Shown here: positions 54,486 through 61,287 of the stretch, piece after piece
How the letters are laid out: each line of letters opens with the position of its first letter
Position numbering within the stretch: position 1 is the stretch's first letter
Assembly: GCA_041912595.1 (NCBI GenBank)
Contig: JAYRMR010000027.1
Span: forward strand, 1 to 64,000
Reading direction: 5' to 3'
Length of the DNA stretch: 64,000 nucleotides
DNA from: Roseateles_B sp041912595
GTDB lineage: Bacteria > Pseudomonadota > Gammaproteobacteria > Burkholderiales > Burkholderiaceae_C
The notes under the pieces: generated by a model
Seen by the model: only the letters and a program-made list of their open reading frames with translations
Told to the model about the DNA's origin: nothing
Databases searched by the model: none
Position numbers and translations under genes: made by a program

Positions 54486-55070
54486 TCACTCCTCGATGCC
54501 CAGCAGCTGGGCGTCGATGGCGTCGCAGAGGCAATGGCACAGCAGGCGGTAGCCCTCGGCCACCCGCGCGAAGCGGCTGTGGGGCAGGCGCAGCGGAATG
54601 TCGGTGTCCAGCAGGGCGCCGCGCAGGGCTTCGTCCTGGCTGCCGCTGAGCAGCACCACGCTCATGTCCTGCGCATGGGCCGCCTCCAGCAGCGGCACGA
54701 GGCTCGCACCGCTGCCGCTGGGGTTGTCGATCAGCAGGAGGAGGTCCCCCGGATGGCCGAGCGTCTGGATCTGGCGGGCCAGGCCCGCCGCTTCGTCCAG
54801 CACGCCGGGGCCCTGGTGCAGCAGCGCGTTGATGGCGATGGCCGCAAGGCCGGGGCGCTCCTGTTCGAAACGGCCGGTGAGCAGCGCCGCGGCATAGGCG
54901 GCATCCTGCGCGGCCAGACCGGCGCCGGCGCAGAGCAGCCGACCGCCGCCGGTGATGCCGTCGACCAGCATCTGGGCGGCCAGGGCCATGGGGCGGGAGA
55001 GCGGCTCGGCGACCTGGTAGAGCAGGTCCGCGCTTTCGAAGAACTGTTGTTGGATGCGTTGTTCAAGCAT
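54486..55070 (-). CDS. diaA: SIS-domain protein, DiaA-like DnaA-binding initiator regulator
   Basis: A 194-residue SIS (sugar isomerase) protein. Typical segments are GGRLLCAGAGLAAQDAAYAAALLTGRFEQERPGLAAIAI, HPGDLLLLIDNPSGSGASLVPLLEAAH and the C-terminal CHCLCDAIDAQLLG. DiaA stimulates DnaA assembly at oriC in E. coli; GmhA phosphoheptose isomerase is the close relative. Position between yraN and dolP, as in E. coli, favours DiaA. The usual N-terminal SIS phosphosugar Ser in 'GNGGSA' reads GAGLAA, so sugar isomerase activity is unlikely. Confidence 0.9.
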   Translation of the reverse strand: MLEQRIQQQFFESADLLYQVAEPLSRPMALAAQMLVDGITGGGRLLCAGAGLAAQDAAYAAALLTGRFEQERPGLAAIAINALLHQGPGVLDEAAGLARQIQTLGHPGDLLLLIDNPSGSGASLVPLLEAAHAQDMSVVLLSGSQDEALRGALLDTDIPLRLPHSRFARVAEGYRLLCHCLCDAIDAQLLGIEE

Positions 55071-55163
55071 TGCCGCGCATGATAAGCCAGGGCTTGGAAG
55101 GCTGCGGGTTTACCCCGCGTGAATTGGGGCGGCGGAGGCCCCGCGCGGGGCCGAGGGCGCCCG

Positions 55164-55595
55164 CTACCCAGCGCCCGCCGCCTGCGCAACGAAGGCGCCG
55201 GGCAGCCAGTGCAGCTCGTCGCCGTCGATGGCGATGACGTCGAAGCGGCAGGGCGGGGGCTGACGAAAGCGCAGCAGGTAGTGCTGCGCGGCCAGCAGGA
55301 TCCGCCGTTGCTTGCGCAGGCCGATCGAGGCCGCCGCGCCGCCATGGACAGACGAGCGGCGTGCGCGGACCTCCACGAAGACCACGCAGCCGTCGGCGGC
55401 CTGGAGGATCAGGTCGATCTCGCCACCCGGCGCATGCGGCCCCCGGGCCACCCGATAATTGCGCTCCAGCAGCCGCATGCCCTGCGCCTGCAGATGCCGC
55501 AGCGCCTGCTGCTCGGCCTCTGCCCCGCGGGCCTGCCGGCTTTCGCCGACCCCGCTGCGGGGCGGCCCTGACTTGAAGGCGCTCCACTTGAACAT
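55164..55595 (-). CDS. yraN: YraN/UPF0102 family endonuclease-like protein
   Basis: A 143-residue cytoplasmic protein with the PD-(D/E)xK-nuclease-like core of UPF0102: RGAEAEQQALRHLQAQGMRLLERNYR, GGEIDLIL (Glu-x-Asp) and VVFVEVRAR (Glu-Val-Arg). Function is unknown; related proteins bind or cut DNA. The start MFKWSAFKSG at 55595 was chosen by family length. It begins at or within a few bases of the rsmI start on the opposite strand, and diaA follows 93 bp downstream. Confidence 0.92.
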   Translation of the reverse strand: MFKWSAFKSGPPRSGVGESRQARGAEAEQQALRHLQAQGMRLLERNYRVARGPHAPGGEIDLILQAADGCVVFVEVRARRSSVHGGAAASIGLRKQRRILLAAQHYLLRFRQPPPCRFDVIAIDGDELHWLPGAFVAQAAGAG

Positions 55596-56502
55596 CGATG
55601 CCTCTTTGCTGATGCAGGCCGCCCGCGCGGCGGCCGGTGGCCAGCAGTATCCGGCCGGCACCCTCTATCTCGTGCCCACGCCCATCGGCAATCTGGCGGA
55701 TGTCAGCCTGCGCAGCCTGCACGTGCTGGCGCTGGTCGATGCCGTGGCCTGCGAGGACACGCGGGTCAGCGGCCAGCTGCTGCATCACCTGGGGCTGCAC
55801 AAGCCGCTGGTGAGCCTGCACCAGCACAACGAGCAGTCGGCCTCGGCCGCGCTGGTGGCCCGGTTGCAGGCGGGGGAACGCATTGCCTATGTGTCGGATG
55901 CGGGCACGCCCGCGGTGTCGGATCCCGGCGCCGTGCTGGTGGCCGCCGTGCAGCAGGCCGGCCTGCGGGTCCTGCCGCTGCCCGGCCCCTCGGCGGTCGT
56001 GACCGCCCTCAGCGCCGCCGGCGATGCCCGCGCGCAGGGCTTCGCCTTCGCCGGCTTCCTGCCACCCAAGGGTCAGGAGCGCCGCACGCGCCTGCAGGCG
56101 CTGGTGGGGTCGGCGCAGAGCCAGGTGCTCTTCGAGGCGCCGCATCGCATTGCCAACCTGCTGGAGCTGATCGCGGAGCTGGCGCCTGCACAGACGCTGA
56201 GCGTCTGCCGCGAGCTGACGAAGCAGTTCGAGACCGTCCATACCGGCCCGGCCGCCTCCATGCCGGCCTGGCTGGCAGCGGACCCGCAGCGCGAGCGCGG
56301 CGAGTTCGTGCTGGTGCTGCATGCTGAGCCGCCGCAGGCCGCCAGCGACGAGCTGCCGCCCGAGGTGAGCCGCATGCTGGCCCGCCTGCTGCAGGAGCTG
56401 CCGCTGAAGCAGGCCGTGCAGATTGCCACGGACCTCAGCGGCCTTCCGCGCAATGGCCTGTATGACGCGGCCCTGCAGATGAAGAAGGCCGCCGAGGCCT
56501 GA
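55588..56502 (+). CDS. rsmI: 16S rRNA 2'-O-ribose methyltransferase RsmI
   Basis: Methylates the ribose of C1402 in 16S rRNA using S-adenosylmethionine. The tetrapyrrole-methylase fold is clear: GTLYLVPTPIGNLADVSLRSLHVLALVDAVACEDTR, ERIAYVSDAGTPAVSDPG, VLPLPGPSAVVTALSAAG and GFAFAGFLPPKGQERR. The start is uncertain: TTG at 55588 (LNIDASLLMQAARAAAG) has GAAGG about 9 bp upstream, while the ATG at 55612 has no ribosome binding site. With the TTG start the gene is 304 residues and its 5' end overlaps the divergent yraN start by 8 bp. In E. coli lpoA stands between rsmI and yraN; here it is absent. Confidence 0.95.
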   Translation: MNIDASLLMQAARAAAGGQQYPAGTLYLVPTPIGNLADVSLRSLHVLALVDAVACEDTRVSGQLLHHLGLHKPLVSLHQHNEQSASAALVARLQAGERIAYVSDAGTPAVSDPGAVLVAAVQQAGLRVLPLPGPSAVVTALSAAGDARAQGFAFAGFLPPKGQERRTRLQALVGSAQSQVLFEAPHRIANLLELIAELAPAQTLSVCRELTKQFETVHTGPAASMPAWLAADPQRERGEFVLVLHAEPPQAASDELPPEVSRMLARLLQELPLKQAVQIATDLSGLPRNGLYDAALQMKKAAEA

Positions 56503-56569
56503 GGCATCAGCGGCCATGGGCGCCGTCATCGGGTGAGCGAGGCGTCACGGAGAGACCGGCGCAAGGCGC

Positions 56570-56929
56570 TCAGTTGCCGGGGGCGCTGGCGCTCTTGTCG
56601 TTGTGCTTGGCGTGGTGGATGTCCTTGCTGGCGGCGTCCTGCATGTGGTGCAGGCGGCGGCGCTCGTGCTTGGTCACCGTGCCATCGGACTTGGCGTTGG
56701 TTTCGGCCTGGTTGATGCGGTTCTGCTCGCGTTCCAGGCGGCGGGTCTCGCGGGCCGTCAGCGTGCCGGAGGCGGCGCCCTGGGCGATGCGCGCCTGCTG
56801 CTTGGCTTCGCGCTGGTCGGCGCGCGGGGTGGCCGGCGTGGAGGCGTCCTGGGCCTGGGCACTCAGGGCGGCGGCGCTGCCCAGGGCAAGCACGGTGATC
56901 AGGCGGGTCATCGAGGTCGAGAAGCTCAT
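56570..56929 (-). CDS. Small exported protein with two EF-hand-like helical repeats
   Basis: A 119-residue protein with a signal peptide (MSFSTSMTRLITVLALGSAA, cleaved near AQA). The mature part is highly charged and holds two related units: RIAQGAASGTLTARETRRLEREQ and NAKSDGTVTKHERRRLHHMQ. Each has a short SG/DG-T-T loop followed by E-RRL, reminiscent of half an EF-hand. The C-terminus has several His (HHAKHNDKSASAP). AAGGAG precedes the ATG. Proteins of this type are common hypothetical periplasmic proteins in Burkholderiales; no function is known. Confidence 0.85.
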   Translation of the reverse strand: MSFSTSMTRLITVLALGSAAALSAQAQDASTPATPRADQREAKQQARIAQGAASGTLTARETRRLEREQNRINQAETNAKSDGTVTKHERRRLHHMQDAASKDIHHAKHNDKSASAPGN

Positions 56930-57264
56930 GAGGGCACTCCTTGGAGTTGGGGTCGAGTGGATGGTTTCGGGATGAAGCCGGTACTGCGTCGGCTGTGAGG
57001 AGACAACGTCGCGGCCGCTGCCGGCGGCGACAGACGGCGTGTAAAGAACGGTGAAACGCGAGCGGGGAGCGCAATCGGTGAAGCGCGCCGCAAACACCAC
57101 GGCATGACCGCGGCATGACCACGACAGGGGGCGCGCCGGAACCCGCAGGTACTGCAAGGGACAGCCGAGGCGCAGGATGCCGGCACTCGGCGAAAGAAGC
57201 ATCGGCAGAATGGGTGAAAGACCGCATGGGTGCAGCGGGGGGCGGCGCTCCTACAATGGCCCGC

Positions 57265-58728
57265 ATGATTTCGCGCGAACCCACCATCGCCCGTCTGGCG
57301 ACCGCCCGCAGCCAGCTGCTGGAACCCTTCGGCCTCACCGAGGCGACGCTCGCCAAGGCCTTGCGGCTGATCACCGAGCATCGCGTCGACGACGCCGACC
57401 TCTACTTCCAGACCACGCGCGCCGAGGGCTGGAGCCTCGAGGAAGGCATCGTCAAGAGCGGCAGCTTCTCCATCGACCAGGGCGTGGGTGTGCGCGCAGT
57501 GGCCGGCGAGAAGACGGCCTTCGCCTACTCCGACGACATCTCCGAGAACGCCCTGCTCGATGCCGCCCGCACGGTGCGCAGCATCGCCGCGGCCGGCCAG
57601 AGCCGCCGTGTGAAGGTGCCGGGCGTGTCCGTGATCGCCGCCAGCCGTTCGCTGTATGGTGACGCCGACCCCATTGCCAGCCTGGACAGTACCGAGAAGG
57701 TGGCACTGCTCGAGCGCGCCGAACGCATGGCGCGCGCCAAGGACCCGCGCATCGTGCAGGTCATGGCCGGTCTGGCCGCCGAGCACGACGTGGTGCTGAT
57801 CGCCCGGGCCGACGGCACGCTGGCGGCGGACGTCCGCCCGCTGGTGCGCCTGTCCATCACCGTGATCGCCGAGCAGGGGGAGCGCCGCGAGCTGGGCACC
57901 GGGGGCGGCGGTGGCCGCTTCGGGCTGGCCTACTTCACGGACGAGATGATCGCCTCCTACGCCGACGACGCCGTCAAGGCCGCGCTGACCAACCTCGAGT
58001 CCCGCCCGGCGCCTGCCGGCGAGATGACGGTGGTCCTCGGCCCGGGCTGGCCCGGCGTGCTGCTGCACGAGGCCGTGGGCCATGGCCTGGAAGGCGACTT
58101 CAACCGCAAGGGCTCCAGCGCCTTCGCCGGCCGCATCGGCCAGCGTGTGGCGGCCAAGGGGGTCACCGTGCTGGACGACGGCACGCTGGCCGACCGCCGC
58201 GGCTCGCTCAATGTGGACGACGAGGGTCATCCCTCCCAGGCCAATGTGCTGATCGAGGACGGCATCCTCAAAGGCTACATCCAGGACGCCATGAACGCGC
58301 GCCTGATGAAGGTCGCGCCCACCGGCAACGGCCGCCGCGAGAGCTACGCCCACCTGCCCATGCCCCGCATGACCAACACCTACATGCTGGGCGGTGACAA
58401 GGACCCGGCCGAGATCATCGCCAGCATCGACAAGGGCCTCTACGCCACCAACTTCGGCGGCGGGCAGGTCGACATCACGAGCGGCAAGTTCGTTTTCTCG
58501 GCAAGCGAGGCTTTCTGGGTCGAGAAGGGCCAGATCCAGTACCCGGTGAAGGGCGCCACCATCATCGGCAACGGCCCGGATGCGCTGACCCGCGTCAGCA
58601 TGATCGGCAACGACATGGCCCTCGACACCGGCGTGGGCGTCTGTGGCAAGGAAGGCCAGAGCGTGCCCGTGGGCGTGGGCCAGCCCACCCTGCGGATCGA
58701 CGGTCTGACCGTCGGCGGCACGGCCTGA
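57265..58728 (+). CDS. tldD: Metalloprotease TldD
   Basis: A 487-residue subunit of the TldD/TldE peptidase, which degrades small unfolded peptides and matures some microcins (known in E. coli). The zinc motif is LLHEAVGHGLEGD (HExxxH) near residue 267, with the C-terminal Cys ligand in TGVGVCGKEGQSVPVG. The start MISREPTIARLATARSQLL matches the family; an ATG nine bases upstream (57256) is also in frame, and neither has a clear ribosome binding site. No tldE partner is in the window. Confidence 0.95.
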   Translation: MISREPTIARLATARSQLLEPFGLTEATLAKALRLITEHRVDDADLYFQTTRAEGWSLEEGIVKSGSFSIDQGVGVRAVAGEKTAFAYSDDISENALLDAARTVRSIAAAGQSRRVKVPGVSVIAASRSLYGDADPIASLDSTEKVALLERAERMARAKDPRIVQVMAGLAAEHDVVLIARADGTLAADVRPLVRLSITVIAEQGERRELGTGGGGGRFGLAYFTDEMIASYADDAVKAALTNLESRPAPAGEMTVVLGPGWPGVLLHEAVGHGLEGDFNRKGSSAFAGRIGQRVAAKGVTVLDDGTLADRRGSLNVDDEGHPSQANVLIEDGILKGYIQDAMNARLMKVAPTGNGRRESYAHLPMPRMTNTYMLGGDKDPAEIIASIDKGLYATNFGGGQVDITSGKFVFSASEAFWVEKGQIQYPVKGATIIGNGPDALTRVSMIGNDMALDTGVGVCGKEGQSVPVGVGQPTLRIDGLTVGGTA

Positions 58729-58839
58729 CCGCGGGGCGCTGCCCGACTTGACCGGCCGCAAGATGCGGCGCTGAGACAACAATCGCCGCACCCCACCGGG
58801 CTTGACGCCCTTGCGCCGCAGCAGGCAGTATTCGCCACC

Positions 58840-58914
58840 ATGCACTCGCCGAAGTTTTACTTTGCCTTCTTTTGGTTCTCGCACCGCACCGGCGGAGGAG
58901 AGGCGAACGCGTAA
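58840..58914 (+). CDS. Phenylalanine-rich leader peptide of the aroG attenuator
   Basis: A 24-codon ORF reading MHSPKFYFAFFWF and then SHRTGGGEANA, ending in TAA. Codons 6-13 hold five Phe, one Tyr and one Trp, as in the PheL leader of E. coli. Three of the five Phe codons are TTT, unusual in this GC-rich genome. It is followed 25 bp later by a strong terminator and then by the DAHP synthase start at 59021. Low Phe-tRNA would stall the ribosome on codons 6-13, freeing RNA from 58889 on. No strong ribosome binding site precedes it (AGCAGG only). Confidence 0.85.
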   Translation: MHSPKFYFAFFWFSHRTGGGEANA

Positions 58915-58972
58915 CCCCAGACACGCAACGAATCTCTGAAGACCGCCGGGCTCCCCCGGCGGTCTTTTTTTT
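58889..58972 (+). promoter_or_regulatory. Attenuator (antiterminator/terminator) of aroG
   Basis: CCGGCGG at 58889-58895 is the exact complement of CCGCCGG at 58943-58949. The latter is also the 5' arm of the terminator (58940-58950 with 58955-58965). The two structures exclude each other. A ribosome stalled on the Phe codons (the last is 58876-58878) would leave 58889 free to form the antiterminator and allow aroG transcription; a ribosome that reaches the stop codon would cover it and the terminator would form. Confidence 0.8.
58940..58972 (+). terminator. Rho-independent terminator in the aroG leader
   Basis: AGACCGCCGGG and CCCGGCGGTCT form an 11-bp stem with a CTCC loop, followed by a run of eight T residues. 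It lies between the leader peptide and aroG, 49 bp before the aroG start, and may also end tldD transcripts. Confidence 0.93.
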
Positions 58973-59020
58973 CGCCCTCGCGTTGTCGACCCCATACCAG
59001 AACCAGCAGAAAGTCTGACC

Positions 59021-60160
59021 ATGAATGCCAAGACCCCCAGCGCGTCCTCGTCTGCCGCTCACCAGGCCGAACGCTGGTACTCGCCGCAGGACAAGACCAG
59101 CCAGACGGACGACGAGCGCATCCGCGACATCACCCCGCTGCCGCCGCCCGAGCACCTGATCCGCTTCTTCCCCATCGGGGGCACGCCCATGGAGCGCCTG
59201 GTGGTGGGCACGCGCCAGACCATCCGCCGCATCATGCAGCGCAAGGACGACCGCCTGCTGGTCATCATTGGTCCGTGCTCGATCCACGACCCGGCCGCCG
59301 CCCTCGAGTACGCGCGCCGCCTGGTGGTGGAGCGCCAGAAGTACGCCGACACGCTGGAAGTGGTGATGCGCGTCTACTTCGAGAAGCCGCGCACCACGGT
59401 GGGCTGGAAGGGCCTGATCAACGATCCCTACCTCGACGAGAGCTACCGGATCGACGAGGGCCTGCGCATCGCCCGACAGCTGCTGCTGGAGATCAACCGC
59501 CTCGGGCTGCCGGCCGCGGTGGAGTTCCTGGACGTCATCTCCCCGCAGTACATCGGCGACCTCATCTCCTGGGGCGCCATCGGCGCGCGCACGACGGAAA
59601 GCCAGGTACACCGCGAGCTGGCGTCCGGCCTGTCGGCGCCCATCGGCTTCAAGAACGGCACCGACGGCAACATCAAGATCGCCACCGACGCCATCCAGGC
59701 CGCGGCGCGCCCGCACCATTTCCTCTCCGTCCACAAGAACGGGCAGGTGGCCATCGTCGAGACCAAGGGCAACAAGGACTGCCACGTGATCCTGCGCGGC
59801 GGCAAGGCGCCCAACTACGAGGCCGAGAGCGTGGGCGCGGCCTGCAAGGACCTCGCGGCCTCCAAGCTGGACACCACGCTCATGGTCGACTGCTCGCATG
59901 CCAACAGCTCCAAGCAGCACCTGCGCCAGCTCGAGGTGGCGCGGGACATCGCGGCCCAGGTCGCCGGCGGCAGCAACCAGATCTTCGGCGTGATGGTGGA
60001 GAGCCATCTGCACGACGGCGCCCAGAAGTTCACGCCGGGCAAGGACGACCCGGCCAAGCTGGAGTACGGCAAGAGCATCACCGACGCCTGCCTGGGCTGG
60101 GACGATTCGATCGCCGTGCTGGAGGTGTTGTCCGAAGCCGTCAAGGCATCCCGGACCTGA
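59021..60160 (+). CDS. aroG: 3-deoxy-7-phosphoheptulonate synthase (DAHP synthase, class I)
   Basis: Condenses phosphoenolpyruvate and erythrose 4-phosphate, the first step of aromatic amino acid biosynthesis. It has 379 residues. Class I motifs are complete: IIGPCSIHDPAAALEYA (metal Cys), YFEKPRTTVGWKGLINDP, GARTTESQVHRELASGLSAPIGFKNGTDG, VDCSHANSSKQ and GVMVESHLHDGAQ. The N-terminal extension of about 35 residues and the Phe-rich leader favour the Phe-responsive isoenzyme, hence the symbol aroG, though feedback specificity cannot be read with certainty. Regulation by attenuation is supported by the leader and terminator upstream. Confidence 0.94.
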   Translation: MNAKTPSASSSAAHQAERWYSPQDKTSQTDDERIRDITPLPPPEHLIRFFPIGGTPMERLVVGTRQTIRRIMQRKDDRLLVIIGPCSIHDPAAALEYARRLVVERQKYADTLEVVMRVYFEKPRTTVGWKGLINDPYLDESYRIDEGLRIARQLLLEINRLGLPAAVEFLDVISPQYIGDLISWGAIGARTTESQVHRELASGLSAPIGFKNGTDGNIKIATDAIQAAARPHHFLSVHKNGQVAIVETKGNKDCHVILRGGKAPNYEAESVGAACKDLAASKLDTTLMVDCSHANSSKQHLRQLEVARDIAAQVAGGSNQIFGVMVESHLHDGAQKFTPGKDDPAKLEYGKSITDACLGWDDSIAVLEVLSEAVKASRT

Positions 60161-60201
60161 GGCCCCCTGGGCTAGGATGGGGTTCACAGGAGGCTCAAGC
60201 C

Positions 60202-60513
60202 ATGCGCAGTGAAGTCCAGGTCGTGTTCGGCCCCGGCGAGGAAGTCCATCTGGCGGTCGACGCGGCCGAAGTGCTCAGCTTCGATGTCGCGCGGCAGTGG
60301 TTGGACGAGCAGTTCGTCAAGCACGGCTGCGAGCCCATGCGCGGCTCCGGCAAGGTGCTGATCGCTGACAAGATCCTGGGCGTGGCCGCGGCCGTGGGGC
60401 CCGCCGCGCTGCGGGATCCGGCCTTCGGGCTGGACTTCGCCCGCGCCGCCTCCGGCGCGCTCAGCAAGGCGCTCGTCAAGGTGGACGTGGGCCGGTTGAG
60501 CGTGTCCTTCTGA
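60202..60513 (+). CDS. Small conserved-looking protein of unknown function
   Basis: A 103-residue soluble protein without signal peptide: MRSEVQVVFGPGEEVHLAVD then a helical middle and SKALVKVDVGRLSVSF at the end. A good ribosome binding site (AGGAGG, 8 bp before the ATG) and genome-typical codon use support a real gene. I do not recognise the family. It lies 41 bp after aroG and could be co-transcribed. It converges on the TRIC gene, with 16 bp between the stops; both stop codons lie inside the arms of a TGAGGC/GCCTCA inverted repeat. Confidence 0.7.
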   Translation: MRSEVQVVFGPGEEVHLAVDAAEVLSFDVARQWLDEQFVKHGCEPMRGSGKVLIADKILGVAAAVGPAALRDPAFGLDFARAASGALSKALVKVDVGRLSVSF

Positions 60514-60529
60514 GGCGCTCGCCGCGGCC

Positions 60530-61135
60530 TCAGCCGCCCAGCTGCGGCACCGGCAGCTGCCAGCCGTAGTGCAGGGAGGCCAGGCGCAGGCTTGCCACGC
60601 TGGCCATGCCGATCATGAAGGCCGGGTCCCGCTTGAGGCCCACGCGGTGCAGCAGCTGGTACAGCGCGATGCCGGCCAGCGCGGCCGTGGCGTAGATGTC
60701 CTGGCGCAGCAGCAGCGGCACCTGCCCGCTCAGCAGATCCCGCACCACGCCCCCGCCGGTGGCCGTGAGCGTGCCCATCAGCAGCACCGGCACGGGCGGC
60801 AGGTGGCAGTCCTCGGCGATCTCGGCGCCGCACAGCGCGAACACGGCCAGCCCGACGGCATCGGCGATCTTCAGGGCCTGCAGCGCGCCGGGCGGCAGCG
60901 GACCCGTGAAGAGTGTGGCCAGGGCCGCGATGACGATGACGGTGAGGTAGCGGCTGTCCTTCATCCAGAACACCGGATGCCGGTTCAGCAGGAGGTCGCG
61001 CAGCGTGCCGCCGCCCACGGCCGTGATGGCGGCCAGCACCAGCAGGCCGAAGAGATCGAGCCCCGCACGCAGCGCGGCCAGGGCGCCGGAGATCGCAAAG
61101 ACGGCGACGCCGGCGAGGTCGAACCAGTAGAGCAT
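60530..61135 (-). CDS. TRIC/YicG family cation channel-like membrane protein
   Basis: A 201-residue integral membrane protein (formerly UPF0126) with about seven hydrophobic segments. The duplicated family signature is visible: FAISGALAALRAGLDLFGLLVLAAITAVGGGTLRDLLLNRHPVFWM, and in the second half LMGTLTATGGGVVRDLLSGQVPLLL. Bacterial TRIC proteins form trimeric K+-selective channels; other members are suggested glycine transporters. The start MLYWFDLAGVAVF at 61135 removes an unsupported upstream extension. It is divergent from htpG. Confidence 0.92.
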   Translation of the reverse strand: MLYWFDLAGVAVFAISGALAALRAGLDLFGLLVLAAITAVGGGTLRDLLLNRHPVFWMKDSRYLTVIVIAALATLFTGPLPPGALQALKIADAVGLAVFALCGAEIAEDCHLPPVPVLLMGTLTATGGGVVRDLLSGQVPLLLRQDIYATAALAGIALYQLLHRVGLKRDPAFMIGMASVASLRLASLHYGWQLPVPQLGG

Positions 61136-61178
61136 CGCGGCAGTGTAATGAGCCGGCCGCCGCTTGGGGTGGTGCCCT

Positions 61179-61206
61179 CTTGAATCCCGGCGGATCGTCC
61201 TCAACT
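61179..61206 (+). promoter_or_regulatory. Possible heat-shock (sigma-32) promoter of htpG
   Basis: CTTGAA at 61179-61184 is a perfect -35 for sigma-32. After 14 bp, CCTCAACT (61199-61206) resembles the CCCCATNT -10 at most positions. It lies about 82 bp before the htpG ATG. The -35 and gene context support it; the -10 is imperfect. Confidence 0.5.
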
Positions 61207-61287
61207 GGGCTGACGCATGGCGGCAGACGGTGAGGATGCCGCCACGATCACCTGTCACACTCCATCCCGTTTTCAAGCATTCACGCC

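Noticed and set aside
58748..58776. Sigma-70 promoter for the aroG leader (TTGACC at 58748)
   Set aside because: The -35 is good, but no convincing -10 lies 16-18 bp downstream, so it was not listed as a feature.
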